From: Noviherbaspirillum sedimenti
Lineage (GTDB): Bacteria; Pseudomonadota; Gammaproteobacteria; Burkholderiales; Burkholderiaceae_D
DNA length: 64,000 bases
Assembly: GCF_003590835.1 (NCBI RefSeq)
Contig: NZ_QYUQ01000002.1
Span: 3,038,001 to 3,102,000 of the forward strand
Direction: 5' to 3'
Part shown: positions 16,544 to 25,804 of the stretch, in pieces
Layout of the letters: the number at the start of each line of letters is the position of its first letter
Position numbering within the stretch: the stretch's first letter is position 1
Translations under genes and position numbers: made by a program
The notes under the pieces: model-generated
What the model was told of the DNA's origin: nothing
The model's database searches: none
Seen by the model: only the letters and a program-made list of their open reading frames with translations

Positions 16544-17368
16544 TCAAATCAAGTTCAGGAACTGCGCCATGCGCTCGATCTGCACTTCCATCATGTGGCG
16601 GCCGAAATGCACCGTCAGGCCACGTTCACCAGCGCGCGCCAGCAGCGGCGTGACATCGGTTTTCATCACCGCTTCGGCCACCACGGCGCCGGCCGGCAGG
16701 CGGTCCGGCGAAAACGGCAGCGCATCGCCTTCGTTCAGGCCCAGCGAAGTGGAATTGATGGCCAGCGTGTAATCTGCCGGCGCCGCATCGGCCAGGTGTA
16801 CCTGCAATTGCGGATGATGCGCGCGCAAGTCTTGCGCCAGCTGTTCGGCGCGCTCGGCGCTGCGATTGTAAATGCCGAGTGCGGCAATGCCCTGCTCGGC
16901 CAGCGCATGCGCGATCGCCTTGGCGGCGCCGCCGGCTCCGGCCAGATAGACACGACGCCCGGCCACCTGGTGGCCCTGGGCCAGCAGGCCGCCGAAAAAG
17001 CCGGCGCCGTCGAAATTGCTGCCGATCACGCTGCGCGCGCCATTGCCGGCGTCGGCAAAGCGCACGATATTGACCGCGCCCACGCGGCGCGCCGCATCGG
17101 TCAGCTCGGTACAGTGGGAGAGAATGGTTTCCTTGAACGGGATCGTGACGACCAGGCCGGCGAGGCTGCGGATCAGCGGCGCAGTAGCCATGAAGCTGGC
17201 GAAATCCTGCTGCTGCACATGGAAGGGCACCATCACGGCATCCACGCCGCGCTGCGCCATCAGGGCATTGAAAGCCTGCGGCGTGCGCACATGCCCGATC
17301 GGGTCGGCGACGATCGCCACCACACGGGTCTTGCCGCTGATAACACCTGTGTTGCTGGCAATCGCCAT
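16544..17368 (-). CDS. Shikimate dehydrogenase-like oxidoreductase, atypical substrate site
   Basis: 274 residues from the ATG at 17368 (AGGAGA nine bases upstream). The fold is AroE/YdiB-like: VVTIPFKETI contains the conserved catalytic Lys, FDGAGFFGGL the conserved Asp, YLAGAGGAAKAIAHAL the NAD(P) motif, and MMEVQIERMAQFL the C-terminal Gln region. The substrate-binding Ser-x-Ser near the N-terminus of true shikimate dehydrogenases is replaced here by V-R-T in DPIGHVRTPQAF. It is therefore probably not the housekeeping AroE but a catabolic relative acting on another cyclic hydroxy acid or a similar compound. It is the first gene of the leftward operon that carries the importer and the 2-oxoacid dehydrogenase. 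Confidence 0.82.
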   Translation of the reverse strand: MAIASNTGVISGKTRVVAIVADPIGHVRTPQAFNALMAQRGVDAVMVPFHVQQQDFASFMATAPLIRSLAGLVVTIPFKETILSHCTELTDAARRVGAVNIVRFADAGNGARSVIGSNFDGAGFFGGLLAQGHQVAGRRVYLAGAGGAAKAIAHALAEQGIAALGIYNRSAERAEQLAQDLRAHHPQLQVHLADAAPADYTLAINSTSLGLNEGDALPFSPDRLPAGAVVAEAVMKTDVTPLLARAGERGLTVHFGRHMMEVQIERMAQFLNLI

Positions 17369-17471
17369 GCTGTCTCCTGGTTCACGCCGCCATCCGTACA
17401 TGCGGTGACTGGTCTTTTTCTTTGCTTGTCGGCAAGTATTTCGCACTTGCCGCAGTAGGATTTTATCCGGA

Positions 17472-17501
17472 TGTCTGATAAGCTTTTAAACATGTCAGAC
17501 A
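17472..17501. promoter_or_regulatory. Inverted repeat, probable operator of the GntR regulator
   Basis: TGTCTGA at 17472-17478 faces TCAGACA at 17495-17501 in the 226-bp divergent region between the AroE-like gene and the SDR-gntR pair. Each arm sits in a near match to the FadR-subfamily half-site pattern TNGTNNNACNA (ATGTCAGACAA on the right). Its position suggests control of both transcription units by the GntR protein encoded two genes to the right. This is inference from pattern and location. Confidence 0.55.
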
Positions 17502-17594
17502 AGTTGTGTGGCGATTCTACCGACGAGTTTTTAAGGTGTCAACCGCCAGCAGCTCCCGACCTGAAAAAACCTATTTCAATCCGAAGGAGACAAG

Positions 17595-18338
17595 ATGATT
17601 TCATTCAAGGACAAGAACTTTTTGATCACTGGCGCTGCCGGCGGCATCGCCCGCGCCACTGCCCGGCTGGTGGTGCAGCACGGCGCCCGCGTAGCGCTCA
17701 GCGACGTCAACCCGACCGCGCTGGCGGCATTGCAAGCTGAATTGCTGGAACTCGCACCGGGCGCCGAGGTGAGCGTGCATGCAACCGACGTTTCCGACGC
17801 CCAGGCTTGCCGCGATACCGCGCAGGCAGTGGCGGCGCGCTTCGGCGGCATCGACCACCTGGTGCATGCCGCCGGCATCTATCCGGAAAAACTCGTGGCA
17901 GACATGAGCGACGATGAATGGCACAGCCTCATGAAGATCAATCTGGACGGCAGCTTTTACATCTGCCGCGCCGTGATCCCTTACCTGAATGAAGGCAGCT
18001 CGATCGTCACGCTGACTTCGGTGGCGGGGCAGCGCGGCAGCTACGCGCATGCCCACTATGCGGCCTCGAAGGGTGCGCTGATCAGCTTTTCGCGCAGCCT
18101 GGCGCTGGAGCTTGCCCCAAAAACCCGCGTCAATGCATTATCTCCGGGTATCATTGCAACGCCGATGACCAAAGACTTGCTGGCCAAAAACGAGCAAACG
18201 CTGCTGCAGAACACCCCGCTCAAGCGGCTGGGCACGGCCGAAGAAGTCGCTGGCGGCATTGCCTTCCTGTGCTCGCCGCTGGCCGGCTTCATCACCGCGG
18301 AAACGCTGCAAGTCAATGGCGGCCTGTATATCAATTGA
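17595..18338 (+). CDS. Short-chain dehydrogenase/reductase (SDR)
   Basis: A 247-residue classical SDR starting 8 bp after GAAGGAGA. It has the cofactor motif TGAAGGIARATARLV (TGxxxGIx), VHAAGIYPEKLV in place of NNAG, the catalytic Ser in TSVAGQRG, and YAASKGALISFSRSLA with Tyr-x3-Lys. Asp in LSDVNPTALAAL after beta-2 points to NAD(H) preference. It reads divergently from the AroE-like operon and is followed after 11 bp by the gntR gene, so it belongs to the same regulon. Together with the AroE-like protein and the other SDR it gives this locus three alcohol/ketone oxidoreductases. Confidence 0.9.
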   Translation: MISFKDKNFLITGAAGGIARATARLVVQHGARVALSDVNPTALAALQAELLELAPGAEVSVHATDVSDAQACRDTAQAVAARFGGIDHLVHAAGIYPEKLVADMSDDEWHSLMKINLDGSFYICRAVIPYLNEGSSIVTLTSVAGQRGSYAHAHYAASKGALISFSRSLALELAPKTRVNALSPGIIATPMTKDLLAKNEQTLLQNTPLKRLGTAEEVAGGIAFLCSPLAGFITAETLQVNGGLYIN

Positions 18339-18349
18339 TGCTTTGAATC

Positions 18350-19066
18350 ATGAGAAACGAAACAGCACGCGTGCCGTCACATTCGCTGACCGAAGAAATC
18401 GTCGAATGGCTCAATGAAGAAATCCGCTCGCAGCGGCTCAAGCCGGGCGACAAGTTGCCCAGCGAAAAGGAGCTGGGCGAACAATTTTCGGTCAGCCGCT
18501 CGGTGGTGCGGGAAGCGGTATCGCAGCTGAAGTCGGAAGGCATCGTCAGCGCCCAGCAAGGGCGCGGCGTGTTCGTCAACGAGCGCGGCTCGCGCCAGGC
18601 CTTCCGCCTGGACGCCATGGCGCTGGACGATGCCCAGGGCCTGGAACATGTCATCGAGCTGCTGGTGACCATCGAAGCGGCGGCGGCACGCTATGCCGCC
18701 CTGCGCCACACACCGGCAGACTTGAAGCGGATCAAGCAGTCGCTGATCGGCATGGAGTACGCCATCGTCAACGACAAGCTCGGCGACGAAGAGGATTATG
18801 CCTTCCACCAGGCCATTGTCGACTCCACCAAGAACCCGCACTTCCAGATGCTCAACGAGTATCTGGAACAGCATGTGCGACGCCTGATCCGGCAGGCGCG
18901 CAGCAACACTGCGGCGAACTACAACAACCTGGTCGAGGCGGTGCAGGGCGAGCACAAGGCGATCGTGCAGGCGATCGAAAAACGCGATCCTGCAGCGGCG
19001 GCGCTGGCGGCGGAAACGCATTTGCGTAATGCCGCAAAGCGGCTCAACAAGTATCTGAAGGATTGA
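18350..19066 (+). CDS. GntR-family transcriptional regulator, FadR (FCD) subfamily
   Basis: 238 residues. The N-terminal winged helix-turn-helix (about residues 10-75) contains LKPGDKLPSEKELGEQFSVS and RSVVREAVSQLKSEGIVSAQ, the standard GntR DNA-binding pattern, followed by GRGVFVNE (wing). The C-terminal all-helical FCD domain binds the ligand, with metal-coordinating candidates such as DYAFHQAIVDSTKNPHFQM (D/E-x3-H) and EHKAIVQAIEKRD. It probably represses the divergent SDR and AroE-like/transport operon through the inverted repeat at 17472-17501 and is released by the substrate or an intermediate. Confidence 0.9.
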   Translation: MRNETARVPSHSLTEEIVEWLNEEIRSQRLKPGDKLPSEKELGEQFSVSRSVVREAVSQLKSEGIVSAQQGRGVFVNERGSRQAFRLDAMALDDAQGLEHVIELLVTIEAAAARYAALRHTPADLKRIKQSLIGMEYAIVNDKLGDEEDYAFHQAIVDSTKNPHFQMLNEYLEQHVRRLIRQARSNTAANYNNLVEAVQGEHKAIVQAIEKRDPAAAALAAETHLRNAAKRLNKYLKD

Positions 19067-19164
19067 TGCGCTACTGATTAGCAGTGGCTGGCAACAGATA
19101 CGCCTTTGTTGTGTTCGCGAGTCAATCCGATCGCTATATAATGCTCGGGAAGCAAGGAGAGATT

Positions 19165-20088
19165 ATGTCCCGAGCAATGCCGCCTTTAAACCCATTGCGC
19201 GTATTTGAAGCTGTCGCCAGACTCGGCAGCTTTACCAAGGCCGCTGAAGAGTTGTATGTAAGCCAGTCGGCGGTCAGCCGCCAGATTTCCCTGATCGAAG
19301 AGTATCTCGGCGTGAAACTGTTTGAGCGTGAACAGCGCGGTGTTACGCTAACAGCGATCGGCCATGCTTACCAGCAAGACATCGGGCCGGCATTTGCACA
19401 AATCAGCGCGGCAACCCAGAACCTCCTGACCAGCACCCGCGGCGGACCGATCAAGGTACGGGCCTACACGACCTTTGCCGCCAAATGGCTGATGCGCCGA
19501 CTGCCCGAATTCCAGGAAGCCCACCCGGATCTTGAAGTACGAATCAGCACCAACGTCACGCCCATCGATTTTCAGAAAGAGAATATCGACCTCGCCATCC
19601 AGTTTGGCGACGGCAATTGGCCCGGCAGCGTGTGCGAACGCTTGCTTGACGATGAAATTGCGCCGGTTTGCGCCCCAGCCTTGCTGAAAGGAAAAGTGCC
19701 GCTAAAAACCCTGGAGGACTTGAAACAGCACCGACTTTTGCACTCCCATTACCGCAAAAGCGATTGGCCCGACTGGCTGTCGGCGGTGGGACGCCCCGAA
19801 CTTGCGGAGCACCATGAGAGCATGGAGTTTTCCAGTTCGATTCTTACCTATCAGGCGGCGGTAGATGGTTTGGGCGTGGCCATCGGCCAGATTGCGCTGC
19901 TCGACCAGGAGCTTGAGAAAGGCATTCTGGTTTGTCCCTTTGAGCAAATCGTCAAGCGCCCTTTTGCCTATTATTTGCTGCAACCGGAACGGCATTCCAC
20001 ACCGCGCAACGTGCGCATCTTCCGGGAATGGCTGCTCGACAAGATTCGCGCTACCCCTTCCCGGCCCTCGGCGCAAGCCAGCTTATAA
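19165..20088 (+). CDS. LysR-family transcriptional regulator (GcvA-like)
   Basis: 307 residues from the ATG at 19165, which follows AAGGAGAGATT; an upstream in-frame ATG at 19084 overlaps a TATAAT sequence and is unlikely. The HTH (residues about 6-65) reads [40 protein letters not shown], and the effector domain fits the GcvA/AmpR group ([34 protein letters not shown]). It points away from the GntR locus and its 3' end overlaps the convergent etfA gene by six bases. The regulated genes cannot be named from the sequence. Confidence 0.9.
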   Translation: MSRAMPPLNPLRVFEAVARLGSFTKAAEELYVSQSAVSRQISLIEEYLGVKLFEREQRGVTLTAIGHAYQQDIGPAFAQISAATQNLLTSTRGGPIKVRAYTTFAAKWLMRRLPEFQEAHPDLEVRISTNVTPIDFQKENIDLAIQFGDGNWPGSVCERLLDDEIAPVCAPALLKGKVPLKTLEDLKQHRLLHSHYRKSDWPDWLSAVGRPELAEHHESMEFSSSILTYQAAVDGLGVAIGQIALLDQELEKGILVCPFEQIVKRPFAYYLLQPERHSTPRNVRIFREWLLDKIRATPSRPSAQASL

Positions 20089-21009
20089 CGCATCCACCAG
20101 CTGCGGCACGATTTCGAAGAGGTCGCCGACGATGCCGTAATCGGCCACCGCAAAGATCGGCGCTTCCGCATCCTTGTTGATCGCCACAATCGTCTTCGAA
20201 TCCTTCATGCCGGCCAGATGCTGGATCGCGCCGGAAATGCCCACCGCGATATACAACTGGGGCGCGACGATCTTGCCGGTCTGGCCCACCTGCCAGTCAT
20301 TGGGCACGTAGCCCGCATCCACCGCGGCGCGCGAAGCGCCCATGGCGGCATTGAGCTTGTCGGCCAGGGGTTCGAGAATCTTGAAATTCTCGCCGGAGCC
20401 CATGCCGCGCCCGCCCGACACGATGATCTTGGCAGCGGTCAGTTCCGGACGGTCCGACTTGGCCACTTCACGCGACACGAACGCCGACTTGCCGCAGTCG
20501 GGAACGACAGGCAGGGCTTCAATGGCGGCATTGCCGCCGCTTGCTGCGGCATCAAAGCCGGTGGTGCGCACGGTGATCACCTTGATCGGATCGATCGATT
20601 GCACGGTGGCAATCGCATTGCCGGCATAGATCGGGCGCTCGAAAGTGTCGGGCGCATCGACCTTGGTGATTTCGGAAATCTGGCCCACGTCCAGCTTGGC
20701 CGCCACGCGCGGCGCGATGTTCTTGCCGTAGGCGGTGGCCGGCGCGAGGATGTGCGAATAGTCTTTTGCAATCGCCAGCACCTGGGCGGCAACATTCTCG
20801 GCCAGGCCATCGGCAAAATACACCGCGTCGGCCACCAGCACCTTGGCCACGCCGGCCAATTGCGCGGCAGCGACAGCAACTGCGCCGCAGCTTTGACCGA
20901 CAACCAGGATATGGACTTCACCGCCACATTGGGCGGCGGCAGTCACGGCATGGGCAGTGCTGCTTTTGAGCGAAGCGTTGTCGTGTTCGGCAATGACCAA
21001 TGCAGTCAT
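20083..21009 (-). CDS. etfA: Electron transfer flavoprotein alpha subunit
   Basis: 308 residues. The N-terminus [20 protein letters not shown] and the C-terminal FAD domain with [40 protein letters not shown] and [20 protein letters not shown] are textbook EtfA motifs. It forms the FAD- and AMP-binding heterodimer with EtfB and passes electrons from acyl-CoA dehydrogenases to ETF-quinone oxidoreductase. It follows etfB by 45 bp on the same strand. The acyl-CoA dehydrogenase gene at 31.2-32.4 kb encodes a likely donor. Confidence 0.97.
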   Translation of the reverse strand: MTALVIAEHDNASLKSSTAHAVTAAAQCGGEVHILVVGQSCGAVAVAAAQLAGVAKVLVADAVYFADGLAENVAAQVLAIAKDYSHILAPATAYGKNIAPRVAAKLDVGQISEITKVDAPDTFERPIYAGNAIATVQSIDPIKVITVRTTGFDAAASGGNAAIEALPVVPDCGKSAFVSREVAKSDRPELTAAKIIVSGGRGMGSGENFKILEPLADKLNAAMGASRAAVDAGYVPNDWQVGQTGKIVAPQLYIAVGISGAIQHLAGMKDSKTIVAINKDAEAPIFAVADYGIVGDLFEIVPQLVDAL

Positions 21010-21054
21010 GATGTCTTCCTGTAGATGAATAATTGCGGGACTGAGTATTAGTGA

Positions 21055-21813
21055 TTATTGAACGACCTTGGCTTCGTTCTTGAGCTTGGCCACCAGGGTT
21101 GCCACGTCCGGCACGATGATGCCGGCGGAACGCTTGGGCGGCTCCACCACTTTGAGGGTCTTGAGACGCGGCGTCACGTCCACGCCCAGCTCTTCCGGCT
21201 TGAGGATATCCAACTGCTTCTTCTTGGCCTTCATGATGTTGGGCAAGGTCACGTAACGCGGCTCGTTCAGGCGCAGGTCGGTGGTGACGATGGCCGGCAG
21301 CGCCAGCGACAGGGTTTCCAGACCGCCATCGACTTCGCGGGTCACCAGTGCCTTGTCGCCTTCGATCACGACCTTGGAAGCGAAGGTGGCTTGCCCCCAG
21401 CCCAGGAGCGCCGCCAGCATCTGGCCGGTCTGGTTGCAGTCGTCATCGATGGCTTGCTTGCCGAGGATGACCAGTTGCGGCTGCTCACGCTCGACGATGG
21501 CTTTCAAGAGCTTGGCCACGGCCAAGGGCTGCAGTTCAAGATCAGCTGCGGTCTCCACCAGGATGGCGCGGTCGGCGCCGATGGCCATGGCGGTGCGCAG
21601 GGTTTCCTGGCATTGGGTCACGCCACAGGACACGGCGATGACTTCGGTGGCCTTGCCGGCTTCCTTCAGGCGTATCGCTTCCTCGACCGCGATTTCATCG
21701 AAGGGGTTCATCGACATCTTGACGTTGGCGAGTTCGACGCCCGAGCCATCGGACTTGACGCGCACCTTGACGTTGTAATCGACCACACGCTTGACTGGAA
21801 CCAAAATTTTCAT
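21055..21813 (-). CDS. etfB: Electron transfer flavoprotein beta subunit
   Basis: 252 residues, the usual length of Etf[21 protein letters not shown] opens the protein, [18 protein letters not shown] and [20 protein letters not shown] follow, and [19 protein letters not shown] with [20 protein letters not shown] are the EtfB AMP-binding and recognition-loop signatures. It is the first gene of the etfBA pair and starts at an ATG preceded by CAGAGAAATCTC on the transcript. Confidence 0.97.
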   Translation of the reverse strand: MKILVPVKRVVDYNVKVRVKSDGSGVELANVKMSMNPFDEIAVEEAIRLKEAGKATEVIAVSCGVTQCQETLRTAMAIGADRAILVETAADLELQPLAVAKLLKAIVEREQPQLVILGKQAIDDDCNQTGQMLAALLGWGQATFASKVVIEGDKALVTREVDGGLETLSLALPAIVTTDLRLNEPRYVTLPNIMKAKKKQLDILKPEELGVDVTPRLKTLKVVEPPKRSAGIIVPDVATLVAKLKNEAKVVQ

Positions 21814-21955
21814 GAGATTTCTCTGGACTAAAGTTGATTGCGAATTGCAGTTTCACTGCACAGCAAAATTGTCGGGCAGTTTGCCGCTGCCGGCCAGTTC
21901 GCATTCATCATGCGCCCATAACTTTTTCGAAGCGCGAGACTGGCTACCGCTTGAA

Positions 21956-23032
21956 TCAATGCGTATCGTTGAATCCACGCGCACTCAGGAAACTGAACAG
22001 CGGTCCGATGACCAGCACCAGCACTGCCATGCGAACAACATGAAATGCCGTCACAATCGGCACGCCCAGTTCCAGGGTTTTGGCTGTGAGCGCCATTTCC
22101 GCAATGCCGCCGGGCGAAGTGGCGAGTATGGCCGTCGCCGGGTGAATGCCGGATAGCTGCGCCAGCACAAAGCCAAATCCGGCGGCAAGCAGGATCGCCG
22201 CCACGCTGCACAACGCGACACCGCCGAGATAGCGTGGCGCGGCGCGCAAGAAGGCCGGAGTAAAGCGTGTGCCAAGCGATACGCCGATCAGCAATTGGCC
22301 ACCGTTGATGATCCATTGCGGCAATGCAGACAACTGGATATCGCAGGCTGTCAGGCCTGTGCTCATGATGAGAGGACCGAGCACCCAGGCATTCGGCGCC
22401 TGCCGGCGCTGCAAGACATACCCGAGGCAAGCTGTCAAAAGAATCAGGCCGGCCAGGCCGGGCAGATGCACCTGCCTGGTCGCCGGCAGGAAGGGATCGA
22501 GCCCATGCACGCCCCAGAATTTCAAGGCAAACGGCAGCGCGATTACCACCAGCATGATGCGCAGGCTATGCGCCGCGGCGATTCTGTCCATCTGGGCGCC
22601 ATGCTGTTCGCCCTGCACCGCCATTTCCGAAGCGCCGCCGATCGCCATGGCAAAGAATGCGGTCTTCCTGTCGACGCCGGTTATCCGGTGCAAAAGCCAT
22701 GCGCAGGCAATTCCTAGCGACAGCGCAAAAATCACTCCCGCAGCGATATAACCCAGATAGGCAGACAAGATTTTCAGCACCGCCGGCGTGAAATACAAGC
22801 CCAGCGCGGTACCGATCACCCATTGGCCGGCTTGCCGGCCCTGTACCGGGCAAACCAGGCGGCAACCGCTCATGCAAGCCGCCGCCGTCGCCAGCAGCGG
22901 ACCGATCATCCATGGCAACGGCGACTTGAGCCAGGTGCAAAGATGCGCGGCAAGGATGCCGATCACCAGCGCGCCGCAGAACGGCAGCAAGCCTGGAAAT
23001 ACCGGCTCCAGGACGGAACGAATGGCCTTCAA
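21956..23032 (-). CDS. AbrB-family (PF05145) integral membrane protein
   Basis: 358 residues, almost entirely hydrophobic, with about ten predicted membrane spans in two repeated halves. The repeated pattern is GALVIGILAAHL...PWMIGPLLA in the first half and LGPLIMSTGLTACDIQLSAL in the second, with TSPGGIAEMALTAKTLELGV as the well-known repeat element (also GGASEMAVQGEQHGAQMDRI). Such proteins are annotated AbrB or putative ammonia monooxygenase, both misleading; they resemble secondary transporters. It starts 10 bp after the aldehyde dehydrogenase stop and is probably the last gene of the leftward acyl-CoA operon, where it could be a transporter or exporter. Confidence 0.8.
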   Translation of the reverse strand: MKAIRSVLEPVFPGLLPFCGALVIGILAAHLCTWLKSPLPWMIGPLLATAAACMSGCRLVCPVQGRQAGQWVIGTALGLYFTPAVLKILSAYLGYIAAGVIFALSLGIACAWLLHRITGVDRKTAFFAMAIGGASEMAVQGEQHGAQMDRIAAAHSLRIMLVVIALPFALKFWGVHGLDPFLPATRQVHLPGLAGLILLTACLGYVLQRRQAPNAWVLGPLIMSTGLTACDIQLSALPQWIINGGQLLIGVSLGTRFTPAFLRAAPRYLGGVALCSVAAILLAAGFGFVLAQLSGIHPATAILATSPGGIAEMALTAKTLELGVPIVTAFHVVRMAVLVLVIGPLFSFLSARGFNDTH

Positions 23033-23042
23033 GACAAGCGGC

Positions 23043-24479
23043 CTAGGCCTGGCTGACGTACTTCACCTGCATGAATTCACGCAAGCCCTCGATACCGCCT
23101 TCGGAACCGATGCCGCTATCCTTGACGCCGCCGAACGGCGTTTCCGGCAGCGATGCCTGGCAATGGTTGATGCATACCACGCCACTTTCGATGGCATCGC
23201 TGGCACGGCTGGCGGTGCGTATGTCATTGGTAAAAACATACGACGCCAGTCCGAACGGCAGGCGATTGGCTTCGGCGATCGCGCCATCGAAACTGTCAAA
23301 GGGACGCACCATCGCCAGCGGGCCGAACGGCTCGACATTGGCGGCGAGGCAATCGTTGTTGAAATTATCGAGGATGGTCGGTTGCCAGAAAAATCCCTTG
23401 TCGCCGATGCGCTTGCCGCCTGCCTCAATGCGGATACCGCGGTCGGCGGCGTCGGCGACCATTCTCTCGATCGCTTGCAGGCGGCGCACGTTCGCCAGCG
23501 GCCCCATCTGGGTCGACTTGTCGAAGCCGTTGCCCACGCGCCAGGCGCGGGCATGATCGCCCATGCTCTTGACGAATGCGGCGTAGATCGATTCGTGCAC
23601 ATACATCCGCGTGGGCGAGGTGCAGATCTGTCCGGCATTGCGCAGCTTCGCCGTGATGATCGCCGCCGCCGCCGCCTGCGGATCGGCGTCGCCGAAGACC
23701 AGGACCGGCGCATGGCCGCCCAGCTCCAGCGTCACGCGCTTCAATGTGCGCATGGCCATCTCGCCGAGTGACTTGCCAATCGCGGTCGAACCGGTAAAAG
23801 TCACCAGGCGCGTGATAGGCGACTCCAGCAATTGCGTCGAGATGCGGCCGGGATTGCCGAACACCATATTCAATACGCCTTTGGGCAGGCCAGATTCCTC
23901 CAGCGCGCGGGCGATCGCCAGCGCAATTGCCGGCGTTTCCTCGGAGGGCTTGATAACGATCGAGCAGCCTGCGGCCAGGGCGCCGGCAATCTTGCGCGAA
24001 GGCGTGATGCCCGGCGCGTTCCATCCGGAAAAAGCAGCAACCGGACCCACCGGCTCCAGAGTGGCCATCTGGCGCATGCCTTGGACGCGAGGCGGGATGA
24101 TGCGTCCGTAGGCGCGTCTTCCCTCCTCCGCGGCCCAGTCGAACATTTCGGCAGCGACCGTGATCTCGCGTACCGAATCGGCCAGCGGCTTGCCCGACTC
24201 CAGCGTAACCACCGGCGCCAGTTCATCGGTGCGCGCGCGCAGCCAAGCGGCGGCGGTGCGCAAGATGCGGCCGCGTTCGACCGGCGCCACCAGGCGCCAG
24301 GTCTTGAAACTCGCGTCGGCTGCCTGCAACGCCGCCTCGACATCCTGCGGCGTGGCATGCGGTACTTCGCCAATCACGTCGCCGGTTGCCGGGTCGATTA
24401 CGGGCTCGGATGCACGCGAGCCTTTTTCGAGCCATTCGCCGGCGATATATAGAGCTAATGCAGGATATTGCGGATTCAT
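23043..24479 (-). CDS. NAD(P)-dependent aldehyde dehydrogenase
   Basis: 478 residues with the catalytic Glu in TLELGGHAPVLVFG and the nucleophile Cys in NAGQICTSPTRMYV. FGPLAMVRPFDSFDGAIAEA and SLPETPFGGVKDSGIGSEGG complete the family signature, which is closest to the succinate/glutarate semialdehyde group. It oxidises an aldehyde to an acid. It lies 18 bp downstream of the solute-binding protein gene and upstream of the AbrB-type gene in the acyl-CoA operon. The substrate is not determined; an aldehyde feeding the CoA ligase encoded upstream is plausible. Confidence 0.88.
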   Translation of the reverse strand: MNPQYPALALYIAGEWLEKGSRASEPVIDPATGDVIGEVPHATPQDVEAALQAADASFKTWRLVAPVERGRILRTAAAWLRARTDELAPVVTLESGKPLADSVREITVAAEMFDWAAEEGRRAYGRIIPPRVQGMRQMATLEPVGPVAAFSGWNAPGITPSRKIAGALAAGCSIVIKPSEETPAIALAIARALEESGLPKGVLNMVFGNPGRISTQLLESPITRLVTFTGSTAIGKSLGEMAMRTLKRVTLELGGHAPVLVFGDADPQAAAAAIITAKLRNAGQICTSPTRMYVHESIYAAFVKSMGDHARAWRVGNGFDKSTQMGPLANVRRLQAIERMVADAADRGIRIEAGGKRIGDKGFFWQPTILDNFNNDCLAANVEPFGPLAMVRPFDSFDGAIAEANRLPFGLASYVFTNDIRTASRASDAIESGVVCINHCQASLPETPFGGVKDSGIGSEGGIEGLREFMQVKYVSQA

Positions 24480-24497
24480 GGATGATTCCTTGATTAA

Positions 24498-25706
24498 TTA
24501 TTTCTTGACCAGCGGGCACTTGCTATCGGCCAGTGATGAGTACGCCTGTTCGCCCGGCACGGTCTTGACGATACGGTAGTAATCCCACGGCGTCTTCGAC
24601 TCTTTCGGCGCCTTGACCTGTACCAGGTAATTATCATGGATCATCTTGCCGTCAGCCCGGACCTTGCCATTTTTTGCGAACGCATCGTTGATCGGCATCG
24701 AACGAATCTTGCTTACGACCGCATTGGTGTCATCGGTGCCGGCAGCTTGCACCGCTTTCAGATAGCTTAGTACCGCCGAATACTGCCCAGCCTGCAGCGC
24801 AGTCGGCATGCGCTTGTGTTTTTCAAAGAAGCGACGGGCGAACTTGCGCGAATCGTCGTTCAGGTCCCAGTAAAAGGTTTCAGTAAAGTACATACCCTGC
24901 GCCTGTTCCAGCCCCAACGAATGGACATCGGCGATGCTCATCAGCATGGCGACAACCTGCTGCTTTTGCGTCAGACCGAATTCCTTTGCCTGCTTGATGG
25001 CGTTTTGCGTGTCCATGCCGGCATTTGCCAGCGCCACCACTTTCGCGCCGCTAGCCTGCGCCCGCAGCAGATAGGAACTGAAATCCGAACCCGGCATAGG
25101 ATAGCGGGCCGAACCCAGCACCGTGCCGCCGGCATCCTTGACCACGCGAGTACCGTCGTTTTCCAGCGCATGGCCGAAAGCATAGTCCGCCGCGATATAG
25201 AACCAGCTCGAACCGCCACGCGCCACCATTTCCTTGCTGGCCACGTTGGCCAGCGCAAACGTGTCATATACCCAGTGGAAATTCGTCGGCGTGCAATCCT
25301 CGCCGCTGATGCGCGTCGCGCCCGCGCCGGTGACCATGGTAATGCGGTTCTTTTCTGCGCCGATCTTCATGGCGGCGAGCGCCACGGCACTGCTGCCCAG
25401 CTCGGTAATCACGTCAACCTTGTCGCGATCAATCCATTCGCGCACCTTGGCCGAGGCAATATCGGCCTTGTTGTGATGGTCGATGGTGACGATTTCAATC
25501 GGCTTGCCGAGGACCTTGCCGCCGAAATCCTCGACAGCCAGGCGGGTCGCCAGCACGGAACCCGGGCCGACGTTGTCGGAATAAAGGCCGGACAAGTCGG
25601 TGATCACGCCGATTTTCACGATGCCGTCGGATACCTTTTCCTGTGCATGGGCGGGCGCGACGCTGGCGATGAGGATGGAAATGGCGCTGCAGATCAATTT
25701 TTTCAT
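24498..25706 (-). CDS. ABC transporter solute-binding protein, branched-chain amide family
   Basis: 402 residues with a signal peptide (MKKLICSAISILIASVAPAHA, cleavage before QEKVSDG). VKIGVITDLSGLYSDNVGPG begins the periplasmic type I fold, and SWFYIAADYAFGHALENDGT, with KMIHDNYLVQVKAPKES near the end, matches the group often encoded beside aromatic or hydroxy acid catabolism genes. No permease or ATPase genes are adjacent, so it may use components from elsewhere. It lies in the acyl-CoA operon after a 98-bp gap, which suggests it binds the substrate of that pathway. Confidence 0.88.
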   Translation of the reverse strand: MKKLICSAISILIASVAPAHAQEKVSDGIVKIGVITDLSGLYSDNVGPGSVLATRLAVEDFGGKVLGKPIEIVTIDHHNKADIASAKVREWIDRDKVDVITELGSSAVALAAMKIGAEKNRITMVTGAGATRISGEDCTPTNFHWVYDTFALANVASKEMVARGGSSWFYIAADYAFGHALENDGTRVVKDAGGTVLGSARYPMPGSDFSSYLLRAQASGAKVVALANAGMDTQNAIKQAKEFGLTQKQQVVAMLMSIADVHSLGLEQAQGMYFTETFYWDLNDDSRKFARRFFEKHKRMPTALQAGQYSAVLSYLKAVQAAGTDDTNAVVSKIRSMPINDAFAKNGKVRADGKMIHDNYLVQVKAPKESKTPWDYYRIVKTVPGEQAYSSLADSKCPLVKK

Positions 25707-25804
25707 TTGAATATCCTTGTCTCGAAATTTAATAGGTATAGATGTTCGCTATTCGCTTGCTGCATTGACGTACGAAAAATTTTCCATACACAGTCTTCCT
25801 GCTC

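Noticed and set aside
21956..23032. AbrB as a DNA-binding transition-state regulator
   Set aside because: The name is historical; the protein is a polytopic membrane protein with two repeated halves and no DNA-binding domain.
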